Of a DNA stretch of 64,000 bases, positions 8,905 to 16,958 are shown piece by piece. Made by a program: the position numbers and the translations under genes. Each line of letters starts with the position of its first letter. Within the stretch, counting starts at the first letter, position 1. The notes below the pieces were generated by a model, which was not told the DNA's origin, searched no databases, and saw only the letters and a program-made list of their open reading frames with translations. Source of the DNA: CAIYPH01 sp043744375 (lineage in GTDB: Bacteria; Pseudomonadota; Alphaproteobacteria; Acetobacterales; Acetobacteraceae); contig JAYTUU010000034.1 in the NCBI GenBank assembly GCA_043744375.1, forward strand, positions 15,838 through 79,837. Direction: 5' to 3'.

Positions 8905-10965
8905 TCAGATCGCGCCGACGGTGCGGATGCGCGCGCGGGGGTGGATTTCCGCCTGCGCGAGCACGGGGGTGGAAGGGCGCACTCGCTCCACGACAGCGCG
9001 CACGTGGTGCCGGATTAGGCCGCTGGTGAGCAGGGCCGGCGCCTCGCCGGCCTGGGAGGCGGCTTCGAAGGTGGTACGCAGGCGCTGCATGAACTCCATC
9101 AATTTGCTGGGTGCGATGGTGAGTTGCCGATCCTCCGGCGGCCCGACGAGTGAGTCGGCGAAAGCTGCTTCCCAATCCGGCGAGAGGGTGATCAGCGGGA
9201 TGTAGCCGCTCGGGCCGACATGGCTGTCGCTGATCTGGCGGGCGAGGCGGGCGCGGACATGGCCGACCAGGATAGGGATAGCGCGGGCCTGGCCGGCGCA
9301 GGCTTCCTGGATGCCTTCGAGGATGGTCGGCAGGTCCCGGATCGAGACGAGTTCGGCGAGCAGGCCTTGCAGGACGCGCTGAACGCCACCGACCGAAATG
9401 AGGGCGGGGATGAGTTCATTCACAAGCTTCTGGTGCTCGCGCGGGAGGTCGTCGAGCAACTTCTGCGCTTCGGAATACGAGAGCAGTTCGGCGAGGTTCT
9501 GTTTGACGACCTCAGTCAGATGGGTCGCGAGCACGCTGGAGGCATCGACCACGGTGAGCCCGCGAAAGGCCGCCTCGTCGCGGTCGGTAGCCTCAATCCA
9601 CGTGGCCGCGAGGCCGAAGGCCGGTTCGTGGGTGGCCTCGCCACGCAGACCCGGGCCGCCATCCCCCATGGCAAGGAAGCGCCCGGGGCGGAGCTGGCCT
9701 CGCCCGGCCACGATCTCCTTGATGCGGATGCTGTATTCCTCGGCGGCGAGTTCCATGTTGTCCTGAATGCGCACAGCTGGCATGACGAAGCCGAGTTCAC
9801 CGGCGATGGTGCGGCGCAGGCCCTTGATCTGCTCGGTCAGTCGCGGCGCCTCGCCGCCGGCAAGGCCGAGCAAGCCGTAGCCAAGTTCGATACGGATGAG
9901 GTCGATACGCAGCGTGTCCGCAATCGGCGCCTCGGCGCCGGGAATGGGCAGCGGAACAAGGTCCTCCTCGATCTCCTCCGGCTGCTTCCAGCGGAACCAG
10001 GCGGCGGCGCCGGAGATGCCCGCGAGAGCCAGGAACGGCAACATCGGCAGGCCCGGCATCAGTGCGAGCACACCGGCGGCACCACCGGCGAGCGCGAGGG
10101 GACGGACGCCGCCGAGTTGGCGCACCAGCGTCGCCTCAGTACTGCCTTGCATACCGCCCTTGGTGACGACGATGCCAGCGGCGGTCGAGACCAGCAAGGC
10201 GGGGATCTGACTGACCAGGCCGTCGCCCACCGTGAGGGTGGTGTAGGTGTCGGCGGCAACCGCGAAATTCATGCCGTGACGCAGCACGCCGATGGCGAGG
10301 CCACCGATGATGTTGATGAAGGTGATGATGACGGCGGCAATGGCGTCGCCACGGACGAATTTCGCCGCACCGTCCATGGCGCCGTAAAAGCCGATTTCCT
10401 CTTCTAGCTCGCGGCGGCGGCGACGAGCCTCCTTCTCCTCGATCAGACCGGCCGAGAGGTCGGCGTCGATCGCCATTTGCTTGCCTGGCATGGCGTCGAG
10501 GCTGAACCGGGCCGCTACCTCGGCGATGCGGCCGGAGCCCTTGGTGATAACCATGAAGTTCACCACAAGAAGGATGGCAAACAGGATCAGGCCGATCAGC
10601 ACGTCGCCACCCATCAGCAGCCCGCCGAAGGCCGCGACCACATGGCCGGCGGCGAGCTTGCCCTCGCTGCCATGCGCAAGGATGAGGCGAGTGGTCGCGA
10701 CGTTGAGGGAGAGCCGGAGCAGCGTGGTCAGCAGCAGCAATGTCGGGAAACTGGTGAATTCGAGCGGCTTGGAGAGGAACATCGCGACCATCAACACGAG
10801 CACGGAAGCCGTGATCGACAGCGCGAGGCCAATGTCGAGCAAGAAGCGCGGCAAGGGCAGCACGAGCACCGAGAGCAGGATGATCACACCGATGGCGAGG
10901 CTGATGTCGCGGCCCGGCACCAGGCGCGGCAGCTTGTCGAAAAAGGGGGCGAGGGCCGCGGCCAT
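8905..10965 (-). CDS. flhA: Flagellar type III export component FlhA
   Basis: A 686-residue inner-membrane protein, the export gate and substrate-docking component of the flagellar type III secretion apparatus. The N-terminal half has about eight membrane helices starting near residue 22. The FHIPEP-family signature (GSGRIAEVAARFSLDAMPGK) lies at about residues 143-162, followed by a large cytoplasmic domain that binds late substrates and chaperones. The length is standard. It begins two bases after the flbD stop, so it is translated as part of the same operon. The usual partner FlhB is not in this window. Confidence 0.96.
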   Translation of the reverse strand: MAAALAPFFDKLPRLVPGRDISLAIGVIILLSVLVLPLPRFLLDIGLALSITASVLVLMVAMFLSKPLEFTSFPTLLLLTTLLRLSLNVATTRLILAHGSEGKLAAGHVVAAFGGLLMGGDVLIGLILFAILLVVNFMVITKGSGRIAEVAARFSLDAMPGKQMAIDADLSAGLIEEKEARRRRRELEEEIGFYGAMDGAAKFVRGDAIAAVIITFINIIGGLAIGVLRHGMNFAVAADTYTTLTVGDGLVSQIPALLVSTAAGIVVTKGGMQGSTEATLVRQLGGVRPLALAGGAAGVLALMPGLPMLPFLALAGISGAAAWFRWKQPEEIEEDLVPLPIPGAEAPIADTLRIDLIRIELGYGLLGLAGGEAPRLTEQIKGLRRTIAGELGFVMPAVRIQDNMELAAEEYSIRIKEIVAGRGQLRPGRFLAMGDGGPGLRGEATHEPAFGLAATWIEATDRDEAAFRGLTVVDASSVLATHLTEVVKQNLAELLSYSEAQKLLDDLPREHQKLVNELIPALISVGGVQRVLQGLLAELVSIRDLPTILEGIQEACAGQARAIPILVGHVRARLARQISDSHVGPSGYIPLITLSPDWEAAFADSLVGPPEDRQLTIAPSKLMEFMQRLRTTFEAASQAGEAPALLTSGLIRHHVRAVVERVRPSTPVLAQAEIHPRARIRTVGAI

Positions 10966-10967
10966 GA

Positions 10968-12293
10968 CTAGACGGCCACGCCGAGGAGCGCGGGCGGAAC
11001 GGCAGCGCCATGCAGCGCGTAGTCGCGCAATTTGTTCCGCAGGGCACGGATGGAGATACCCAGCATGACGGCGGCATGGGTACGGTTGCCATTGGTGTGC
11101 ATCAAGGTCTTTAGGATCAAGTCGCGCTCGACATCCTCGATGCGGCGGCCGACGAGGTCCGGCAAAGTGGCCCCGGGGAGACCGGCAGCTTCGTATGTGT
11201 CGCCAAGTTCCAGGGCGGCCGCATCGATCGCGCGGCCCTCGGCGAGCAGCACGGCGCGGTGCATGGTGTTTTCAAGCTCGCGCACGTTGCCGGGCCAGGT
11301 GTGGCGGGTGAGAAGCTGCATTGCCTCCTGGCTGAGCGGACGCGCCGGCAAGCCGTTCATCCGAGAGTAGTGCTCGGCAAAGTGCTCGGCGAGCCTGGCG
11401 ATGTCGCCCGGCCGCTCGGCAAGGGAAGGCAGCCGGAGGCTCACGACGTTGAGGCGGAAATAGAGATCTTCGCGGAAACGGCCGGCGGCGATCTCTTCTT
11501 TCAGGTTACGGTTCGACGTGGCGATGATACGCACGTTGACGGGGACGGGACGGCCGCCACCGAGACGATCGATCTCGCGCTCCTGCACGGCCCGCAGCAG
11601 CTTGGCCTGGATGCGAACGTCCATTTCGCTGATTTCGTCGAGCAGAAGCGTGCCACCATCGGCCATCTCGAATTTTCCGACGCGGCGGTTCAGCGCGCCG
11701 CTGAAGGCGCCCTTCTCGTGGCCAAAGAGCTCGCTTTCAAGCATCGTTTCGGGGATGGCCGCGCAGTTCACACCGACGAACTCCTTGCCGGAGCGGCGCG
11801 AAATGTGATGGATGAAGCGGGCCAGCACTTCCTTGCCGGTGCCACTGGCACCCGTCAGCAGCACCGAGGCGTCAGTGCGAGCAATTTGCTCGGCACGGCG
11901 AATGACCTGGAGCATCACCGGGTCACGCGCGATCGGCGTGTGCCGGTCGCGGCTGACCTCGTGCAGGATGGCCGCGACCAGCAGTGGATCGGGCGGCAAC
12001 GGTAAGAACTCGCGTGCACCGGCTCGGATCGCGTCAACCGCCGCATCGGCCTGGGCGTTGAGGCCACATGCGATCACGGCAATGTCGTACATCTGTGCAC
12101 GCAGGGTTTCGAGCAGATGGCGAATCGGCTGGGCGACGTCGCAGAAAATCATTTCGACATTCGCGCCTTTCGCCAAAGCCCGCAGACCGGCTTCCACGTC
12201 ATCGGCGTGGTCGAGGTCGGCGCCGGTATTGCGAGCGATGATGGACGCCTCGCCGAGGCGTCCGTCGAGCGCGCCGATGATCATGATCCGCAT
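10968..12293 (-). CDS. flbD: Sigma-54-dependent flagellar activator, FlbD-like
   Basis: A 441-residue enhancer-binding protein with an N-terminal receiver-like domain (about 1-110), a sigma-54 AAA+ domain (about 120-345) and a C-terminal Fis-type helix-turn-helix (about 395-430). The Walker A motif is at 148-155 and Walker B (TLLLDE) at 215-220. The sigma-54 contact loop reads GAFSGA (195-200) rather than the usual GAFTGA. The receiver keeps Asp52 but has lost the conserved lysine (FLPLPP near 96-101), as expected for an activator not controlled by ordinary phosphorylation. Caulobacter FlbD, the best-studied relative, is governed by FliX. Start ATG has AGGAAAA upstream. Probable targets are the sigma-54 promoters at 18.5-18.7 kb. 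Confidence 0.9.
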   Translation of the reverse strand: MRIMIIGALDGRLGEASIIARNTGADLDHADDVEAGLRALAKGANVEMIFCDVAQPIRHLLETLRAQMYDIAVIACGLNAQADAAVDAIRAGAREFLPLPPDPLLVAAILHEVSRDRHTPIARDPVMLQVIRRAEQIARTDASVLLTGASGTGKEVLARFIHHISRRSGKEFVGVNCAAIPETMLESELFGHEKGAFSGALNRRVGKFEMADGGTLLLDEISEMDVRIQAKLLRAVQEREIDRLGGGRPVPVNVRIIATSNRNLKEEIAAGRFREDLYFRLNVVSLRLPSLAERPGDIARLAEHFAEHYSRMNGLPARPLSQEAMQLLTRHTWPGNVRELENTMHRAVLLAEGRAIDAAALELGDTYEAAGLPGATLPDLVGRRIEDVERDLILKTLMHTNGNRTHAAVMLGISIRALRNKLRDYALHGAAVPPALLGVAV

Positions 12294-12316
12294 CGGATTT
12301 TCCTAGAGCGAGATCA

Positions 12317-12338
12317 TTTCAGATGAATTCATCTGAAA
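12317..12338. repeat. Perfect 22-bp palindrome between fliN and flbD
   Basis: Each half-site (TTTCAGATGAA, 12317-12327) is exactly complementary to the other, centred on GAATTC. It lies in the 73-base gap between the fliN stop and the flbD start, the largest gap inside this otherwise tightly packed operon. It is too A/T-rich and lacks a T-run, so it is not a standard terminator. It could be an operator for FlbD or another dimeric regulator, an RNA processing site, or a dispersed intergenic palindrome. Confidence 0.7.
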
Positions 12339-12366
12339 GGACAAAGTTGTCTGTCAAGGCAACGGC

Positions 12367-12693
12367 CTACAGCGACCGGTCAGCCTTGACGATTTCCGTC
12401 ATGGTGACGCCGAGGCGGTTGTCGTCGACCATCACCACTTCACCACGGGCGACGAGGCGGTTGTTGACGTAGATGTCGATAGCCTCGCCGAGCTTGCGAT
12501 CGAGTTCGACCACCGCGCCACGGCCGAGCTTGAGCAGCTGGCTGACCTGCATCGTCGATTTCCCCAGCACTGCACTTACAGTTACCGGAATGTCGTAGAC
12601 TGCCTCCAGGTCGCGGGCCGAGCGCGTGCCGGGCGGCTCAGCGATGCCGATTGCCGCTTCGGGCAGGTCCGACAATCCGAGTTTCTCATCCAT
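12367..12693 (-). CDS. fliN: Flagellar motor switch protein FliN
   Basis: A 108-residue FliN, part of the C-ring that sets rotation direction and aids export. The C-terminal SpoA domain covers about residues 35-105, with conserved segments LGKSTMQVSQLLKLGRGAVV and VNNRLVARGEVVMVDDNRLG. The short N-terminal extension is variable. The ATG at 12693 overlaps the end of fliH (eight bases) and has GGAGG upstream inside fliH; a TTG two codons earlier is less likely. FliM, its usual partner, is not in the window. Confidence 0.94.
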   Translation of the reverse strand: MDEKLGLSDLPEAAIGIAEPPGTRSARDLEAVYDIPVTVSAVLGKSTMQVSQLLKLGRGAVVELDRKLGEAIDIYVNNRLVARGEVVMVDDNRLGVTMTEIVKADRSL

Positions 12694-13366
12694 GGACAAG
12701 CGCCTCCATTCGTTTCGCCGTAAGGTCTCCCTCGGATCCGCCGGATGGCGGGACGAGGCCGAATGCGGCCAGCACGGACATCACGTTCGCGCAGGCGGTG
12801 CCGGACTGGCGCAGCACAGAGCCGGCGTGCCAGGTGATCTGAACGTCGCCCGGCGCCAGAGCTTCGTCCGCCAGCACGGTGATCCGCGCTCGCGACGATT
12901 CGGGCATCTGGCCGGGGATCGCATGCAGTGCTTCCAACGCGTCAGGTGCTACATGGAGGGCAATCGCAGCTTCGGTGCGAAGTGCCGGCAACACAGCTGC
13001 GGCGATCGCGTGCACTTCTCTGGTGCCAAGGGCGGCACACGAGGCGGGCAGGCTGGCCGCAACCATGGCAACGACGAGGCCTCCGATAGCCTCCGCGGTC
13101 GTTTCGGATAGATCCTGCGCCGCCGTATCAGCCGCACGGATAGCGCTGGCAAGCATGGCCGCGAGTGTCTCCGCATGGAGTGAGTCTGAAGTTCTGCGCT
13201 CGGATGTTCCGAGCCGATAGCCCTCGTCAAAGGCCTCGGCGCGGCAGAGCGGCAGGGTCGTCTCGGCCGAGCAGCGCAGGCAACTGCAAGCCGCCTCTGC
13301 CGGGCGCGAGGCCGCCGGCAATGCGTCGAAATCTTCCATCAGCAGCATCGTGGCGCGCGGGCTCAA
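12686..13366 (-). CDS. fliH: FliH-like flagellar export ATPase regulator (divergent)
   Basis: A 226-residue divergent protein in the usual fliH slot between fliG and fliN. FliH binds and regulates the export ATPase FliI. It has an early EAFDEGYRLG segment (about 44-53), the kind of spaced-glycine stretch seen in FliH, and an alanine-rich helical middle. The C-terminus resembles the FliH/HrpE ending. A cluster of cysteines (CSCLRCSAET, about 27-36) is unusual. The TTG start overlaps the fliG stop by four bases (TTGA) and has GAGGAG eight bases upstream; an ATG at 13348 is the alternative. Identification leans on gene order. FliI is not in the window. Confidence 0.72.
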   Translation of the reverse strand: MSPRATMLLMEDFDALPAASRPAEAACSCLRCSAETTLPLCRAEAFDEGYRLGTSERRTSDSLHAETLAAMLASAIRAADTAAQDLSETTAEAIGGLVVAMVAASLPASCAALGTREVHAIAAAVLPALRTEAAIALHVAPDALEALHAIPGQMPESSRARITVLADEALAPGDVQITWHAGSVLRQSGTACANVMSVLAAFGLVPPSGGSEGDLTAKRMEALVHG

Positions 13367-14376
13367 TAGACCATCTCCTCGTCCTTGCCTTCGCCGATCT
13401 CGATCTGCCCAGTTGCCGCGAGTTCCTTGGCCATGGCAACGATGCTGGCCTGAGCGTCGTCGACGTCGCGCAGCTTGACGCCGCCAAGTGCTTCAATATC
13501 ATCACGCAACATCTTTCCGGCCCGTTCGGAGAGATTGGCAAAGAACAGGTCGCGCAGTTTTTCGGAAGCGCCCTTGAGGGCCAACGGCAGCTTGTCCTTC
13601 TCGACAACACGCAGCAGCACCTGGATTGCGGGTGAGGTCAGACGCTGGAGATCGTCGAACGTGAACATCAGCGCCTTGATCTTCTCGGCCGACTCGCGAT
13701 TGCGCTCCTCGAGGGCGCCGATGAAGCGGGTTTCCGCCTGGCGATCGAGGTTATTGAATATTTCTGCAATCATTTCATGGGCGTCACGCCGCGTGCTGCG
13801 CGAGAGATTCGACATGAACTCGGCCCGCAGGGTACGCTCGACGCCGTCGAGCACATCGCGTTGGATGCTCTCCATTCTCAGCATGCGCATAACAACCTCC
13901 ATCGCGAAGCCGTCAGGCAGCAGAGCGAGCACGCGCGCCGCGTGGTCGGCGCGAACCTTCGACAGCACGACGGCAACGGTTTGTGGGTATTCGTTCTTCA
14001 AATAGTTTGCGAGCACGACTTCGTTGACGTTACCAAGCTTGTCCCACATGGTCCGCCCGGCAGGGCCGCGGATTTCCTCCATGATCTGTGTGACGCGTTC
14101 GCGCGGGAGCGTTTTGAGCAGCAGACGCTCGGTGTTGTCGAAACCACCGATCAGGCCGGCGGCGCCGCCGATGTTTTCGGTGAATTCGGTGCAGATTTTC
14201 TCGACAGTATCGGCGTGCACGGGGCCGAGCTGGGCCATCGCCGACGAGAGTTCCTTGATCTCATCCTCGTGCATCATGCCGAGCAGCTGGGCGCAGCGTT
14301 CCTCGCCGAGCGCCAACATCAGCACAGCCGCCTTCTGCGGGCCGACGAGGCTGCGGGAGTCGTCGCGCGCGGCCAT
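13363..14376 (-). CDS. fliG: Flagellar motor switch protein FliG
   Basis: A 337-residue FliG, the rotor protein linking the MS ring to the C-ring and taking torque from the stator. Visible family marks are EYPQ at 129-132 (normally EHPQ, the middle-domain FliM-binding motif), MFTF at 237-240 in the hinge and the charged torque helix near 259-292. The length is normal. The start codon overlaps the fliF stop by one base (TGATG), so the two are coupled. The His-to-Tyr change in EHPQ is conservative and is probably a lineage trait. Confidence 0.96.
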   Translation of the reverse strand: MAARDDSRSLVGPQKAAVLMLALGEERCAQLLGMMHEDEIKELSSAMAQLGPVHADTVEKICTEFTENIGGAAGLIGGFDNTERLLLKTLPRERVTQIMEEIRGPAGRTMWDKLGNVNEVVLANYLKNEYPQTVAVVLSKVRADHAARVLALLPDGFAMEVVMRMLRMESIQRDVLDGVERTLRAEFMSNLSRSTRRDAHEMIAEIFNNLDRQAETRFIGALEERNRESAEKIKALMFTFDDLQRLTSPAIQVLLRVVEKDKLPLALKGASEKLRDLFFANLSERAGKMLRDDIEALGGVKLRDVDDAQASIVAMAKELAATGQIEIGEGKDEEMVY

Positions 14377-16073
14377 CAGTTCTGCTCCTGGCGCAACCAG
14401 GCGCGCACGATCGACAGCGATTCCTCGGGGTGGCGCTCGACCAGCGACGTCAGCCGGCGCATTGAAGCCGCCCTGACGGCACCTTCAACATTCGCCAAGG
14501 TCATCTCACCGCCGTCGTCACCTGGCATCCCATCCCCTGACGCATAGCCAAGCGCCGGGTTGCCCGGGCTGCCCGGGCTGCCCGAACTGCCCGAACTGCC
14601 CGCCAGGGCGGCAGCGCCGCCAGCGGCGAAGTCAGCATCCCCGCCCCCCTCGCCAGCCAGCGCAAATTGACCGCCAGCCTCACCGCCGGCGGCCGGTGCG
14701 GTCAGCCGCAGGATCATCGGGCGCAGGATGAACAGCAGCATCGCTAGCACGATGGCGGCCGGGATGGTGGTGCGGGCGATACCCATAAGATCGTCCTTGC
14801 CGATCGGCAGCCCGAAGAGACGCGCGGGTTCGATGACGGCCGGCTCCTCGCGAACGGCAAACCGCATGTTGACCATTTCGAGCTGGTCGCCGCGTTTGGC
14901 GTCGAACCCGATTGCGGTCTTCACCAGGCGGGTCATGCGCTCGAGGTCCTCGGCCGGACGCGGACGATATGTGGTCGTGCCATCGGCCGCTTTCTCCTCG
15001 GTACCATCGACCAGGACGGCCATACTGATACGACGGATCTGCGCTTGATCTCGCACCAGACTGCGCACGGTCTTGCTGATCTCGAAATTCGTCGTCTCGT
15101 CCTGACGCTGCTCCTGACTGCCGTTGTTGGCGGCACCGGCATCGGCGTTCGGCAGGTTGTTCTGCACCGAGACCGATGGGTTCGACTCGCTGGTCTTGCT
15201 GCTGTTGTTGGCAGTTTGGGTACTGCGGACGACCTGCCCCTCCGGGTCGAACATCTCTCGGGTTTCGCTGACCCGGTCGAGATCGAGTTCGACAGTGGCT
15301 TCCGCGCGCACGCGGCCGGGGCCGAGGCTGCGTTCGAGTATTTCCTCGGCGGAACGGGCGATCCGGGCCTCGATCCCGCGACGCAGCTCCTCAGCATACT
15401 CGTGGCTGCGGGCCGTGCTGGCATCACCGGAGCGGCTCAACAGGTTGCCACGGCTGTCGGCCACGGTGATATTCTGGATCTTCAGGCCGGGCACCGCGGT
15501 GGCGACGAGATGGACGATCGCCTGCACGGATTCGCGATCCAGCCCCCCTGCCCCACCGGTGGTGAGCAGCACGGAGGCCTGGGCGAGTTGAGCCTGTTTC
15601 TCGAAAGGTTCGCGTTTCGGCAGGACAATGTGGACACGCGCCGAACGCACACCGTTGATGCCGCGTATCGTGCGCGCCAACTCGCCTTCGAGAGCGCGCA
15701 GCTGGTTCATCCGCTGTTGGAACTGGGTGGCGGAAATGCCGTCCCCGCGATCGAATATCTCGTAGCCGACGCCGCCGCCGGACGGCAGGGATTCGCGGGC
15801 AAGCAGCAATCGGACACGCGCCACACGGTCGGCGCCGACGAATATCTGCCGGCCGCCGGCGCGGAGTTGGTAGGGGATCTGCTGCTTGTCGAGATGTTCG
15901 ACGATCTGGCCGGACTCATTGAGATCGAGATCCCCGTAGAGCAGCGCCATCTGCTCACTGCCGGACATGGCCGACAATGTGACCAGCGTGGCGACGGTCA
16001 TCACCGCCGCCAAGGCGAGGCCGATCAGGCGGCCAGGGCCAAGCGCTTTCAAGCCGTCGAGCAGGCCGTTCAT
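14376..16073 (-). CDS. fliF: Flagellar MS-ring protein FliF
   Basis: A 565-residue FliF, the membrane ring on which the basal body and export gate assemble. It has an N-terminal membrane helix (about 11-35), conserved YscJ/FliF ring-building segments (for example DLNESGQIVEHLDKQQIPY), a variable periplasmic loop, a second membrane helix near 430-450 and a cytoplasmic tail that binds FliG. The tail carries a long Ser/Gly/Pro low-complexity stretch (about 495-525). The ATG at 16073 was chosen. A TTG at 16085 is in frame, and neither has a strong ribosome site. It is the first gene of the fliF-flhG operon. Confidence 0.94.
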   Translation of the reverse strand: MNGLLDGLKALGPGRLIGLALAAVMTVATLVTLSAMSGSEQMALLYGDLDLNESGQIVEHLDKQQIPYQLRAGGRQIFVGADRVARVRLLLARESLPSGGGVGYEIFDRGDGISATQFQQRMNQLRALEGELARTIRGINGVRSARVHIVLPKREPFEKQAQLAQASVLLTTGGAGGLDRESVQAIVHLVATAVPGLKIQNITVADSRGNLLSRSGDASTARSHEYAEELRRGIEARIARSAEEILERSLGPGRVRAEATVELDLDRVSETREMFDPEGQVVRSTQTANNSSKTSESNPSVSVQNNLPNADAGAANNGSQEQRQDETTNFEISKTVRSLVRDQAQIRRISMAVLVDGTEEKAADGTTTYRPRPAEDLERMTRLVKTAIGFDAKRGDQLEMVNMRFAVREEPAVIEPARLFGLPIGKDDLMGIARTTIPAAIVLAMLLFILRPMILRLTAPAAGGEAGGQFALAGEGGGDADFAAGGAAALAGSSGSSGSPGSPGNPALGYASGDGMPGDDGGEMTLANVEGAVRAASMRRLTSLVERHPEESLSIVRAWLRQEQN

Positions 16074-16277
16074 GCCGCGCACCAAGGCAACGCGCGACCC
16101 AGGCCGCGTACGATGGAGGCTCGGCGATCAAGTCGGGTCGGCAGACACTGCATGAAAGACCCTCGAACCGCGGCGGTTTTGCCGGCGAGCCAACACTCGG
16201 TGGTTGGGACTAACAATGTGTAAACCGGTGGGCAGAAGCTGCCGGGTGACGCGAAATCCGTACCCGGTGGGGGCCCG
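16074..16277 (-). promoter_or_regulatory. Presumed promoter region of the fliF operon
   Basis: This 204-base gap upstream of fliF must hold the operon's promoter unless flgD transcription reads through. No sigma-54 match with correct spacing was found. On the minus strand, TTTA-N7-TTAG at 16224-16210 resembles the TTAA-N7-TTAA site of CtrA, which controls early flagellar operons in related bacteria, but it matches only six of eight positions. No clear -35/-10 pair was seen. Confidence 0.3.
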
Positions 16278-16937
16278 CTACCGGATGACTGAGCGGATCG
16301 CACTCATCGGCAGCGAGATCTGGTCGATCGCCACCGTCGGCGTCGTACCATTGACGCTGACGCCCGTGGCCTTGCCGACGACGGTGAACGGCACGGCAGT
16401 GGCGGCATCGGCGCCGTTGGTGACAGCGATTGTGTAGGCGCCATCGGGCAAGGTACGGCCGGCAGAGCTCTTGCCGTCCCATTGCCAATCATTGACACCG
16501 CGCTGGCCGTCAAGCGACGTCTTGTAAAGCGTGGCACCGGAGGCGCTGGAAATCGTGATGTTCACGGTTTGCGGCGCGGCGAGCGAAATCTGCAGGCCAG
16601 CCGTGCCCCCTTGCAGAGCAAGTTGGCTCGACTCCACACCAAGCTCATGGCCGATCATGGCGGAGGCCTGATAGAGGCTGCTGGCCTTCGACAGATCGAT
16701 GAGAGTGTTCAGATTGGTGTTCGACTTGATCTGCTGCTCGACATTGGCGAACTGCACGAGCTGCGAGGTGAACTGGTTGGTGTCGAGCGGGTTGGACGGG
16801 TCCTGATTCTGCAACTGGGTGGTGAGCAGCCTCAGGAACGTATTGAAATCGCCGGACAGCGAGGCGGTGGACGCGTTGGCGGTCGAGGCCGCGGCAGTTT
16901 GGCCAGGGCTGGTGGCCTGGGCGGGGGAGATTGCCAT
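16278..16937 (-). CDS. flgD: Flagellar hook-capping protein FlgD
   Basis: A 219-residue FlgD, the scaffold at the tip of the growing hook. The conserved N-terminal part covers about residues 28-75 (FLRLLTTQLQNQDPSNPLD, then a QFTSQLVQFANVEQQ stretch). The C-terminal FLG/Ig-like domain (about 110-200) contains the DWQWDGKSSAGRTLPDGAY segment. The start ATG has AGGAG seven bases upstream. It follows fliK by 21 bases on the same strand and is probably co-transcribed from the sigma-54 promoter at 18510-18524. Confidence 0.95.
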   Translation of the reverse strand: MAISPAQATSPGQTAAASTANASTASLSGDFNTFLRLLTTQLQNQDPSNPLDTNQFTSQLVQFANVEQQIKSNTNLNTLIDLSKASSLYQASAMIGHELGVESSQLALQGGTAGLQISLAAPQTVNITISSASGATLYKTSLDGQRGVNDWQWDGKSSAGRTLPDGAYTIAVTNGADAATAVPFTVVGKATGVSVNGTTPTVAIDQISLPMSAIRSVIR

Positions 16938-16958
16938 GAGATGCTCCTGCGGATGTGT

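Noticed and set aside
14560..14610. Short tandem repeats in fliF (CCCGGGCTG / CCCGAACTG units) as a separate repeat element
   Set aside because: They simply encode the Ser/Gly/Pro low-complexity tail of FliF in frame.
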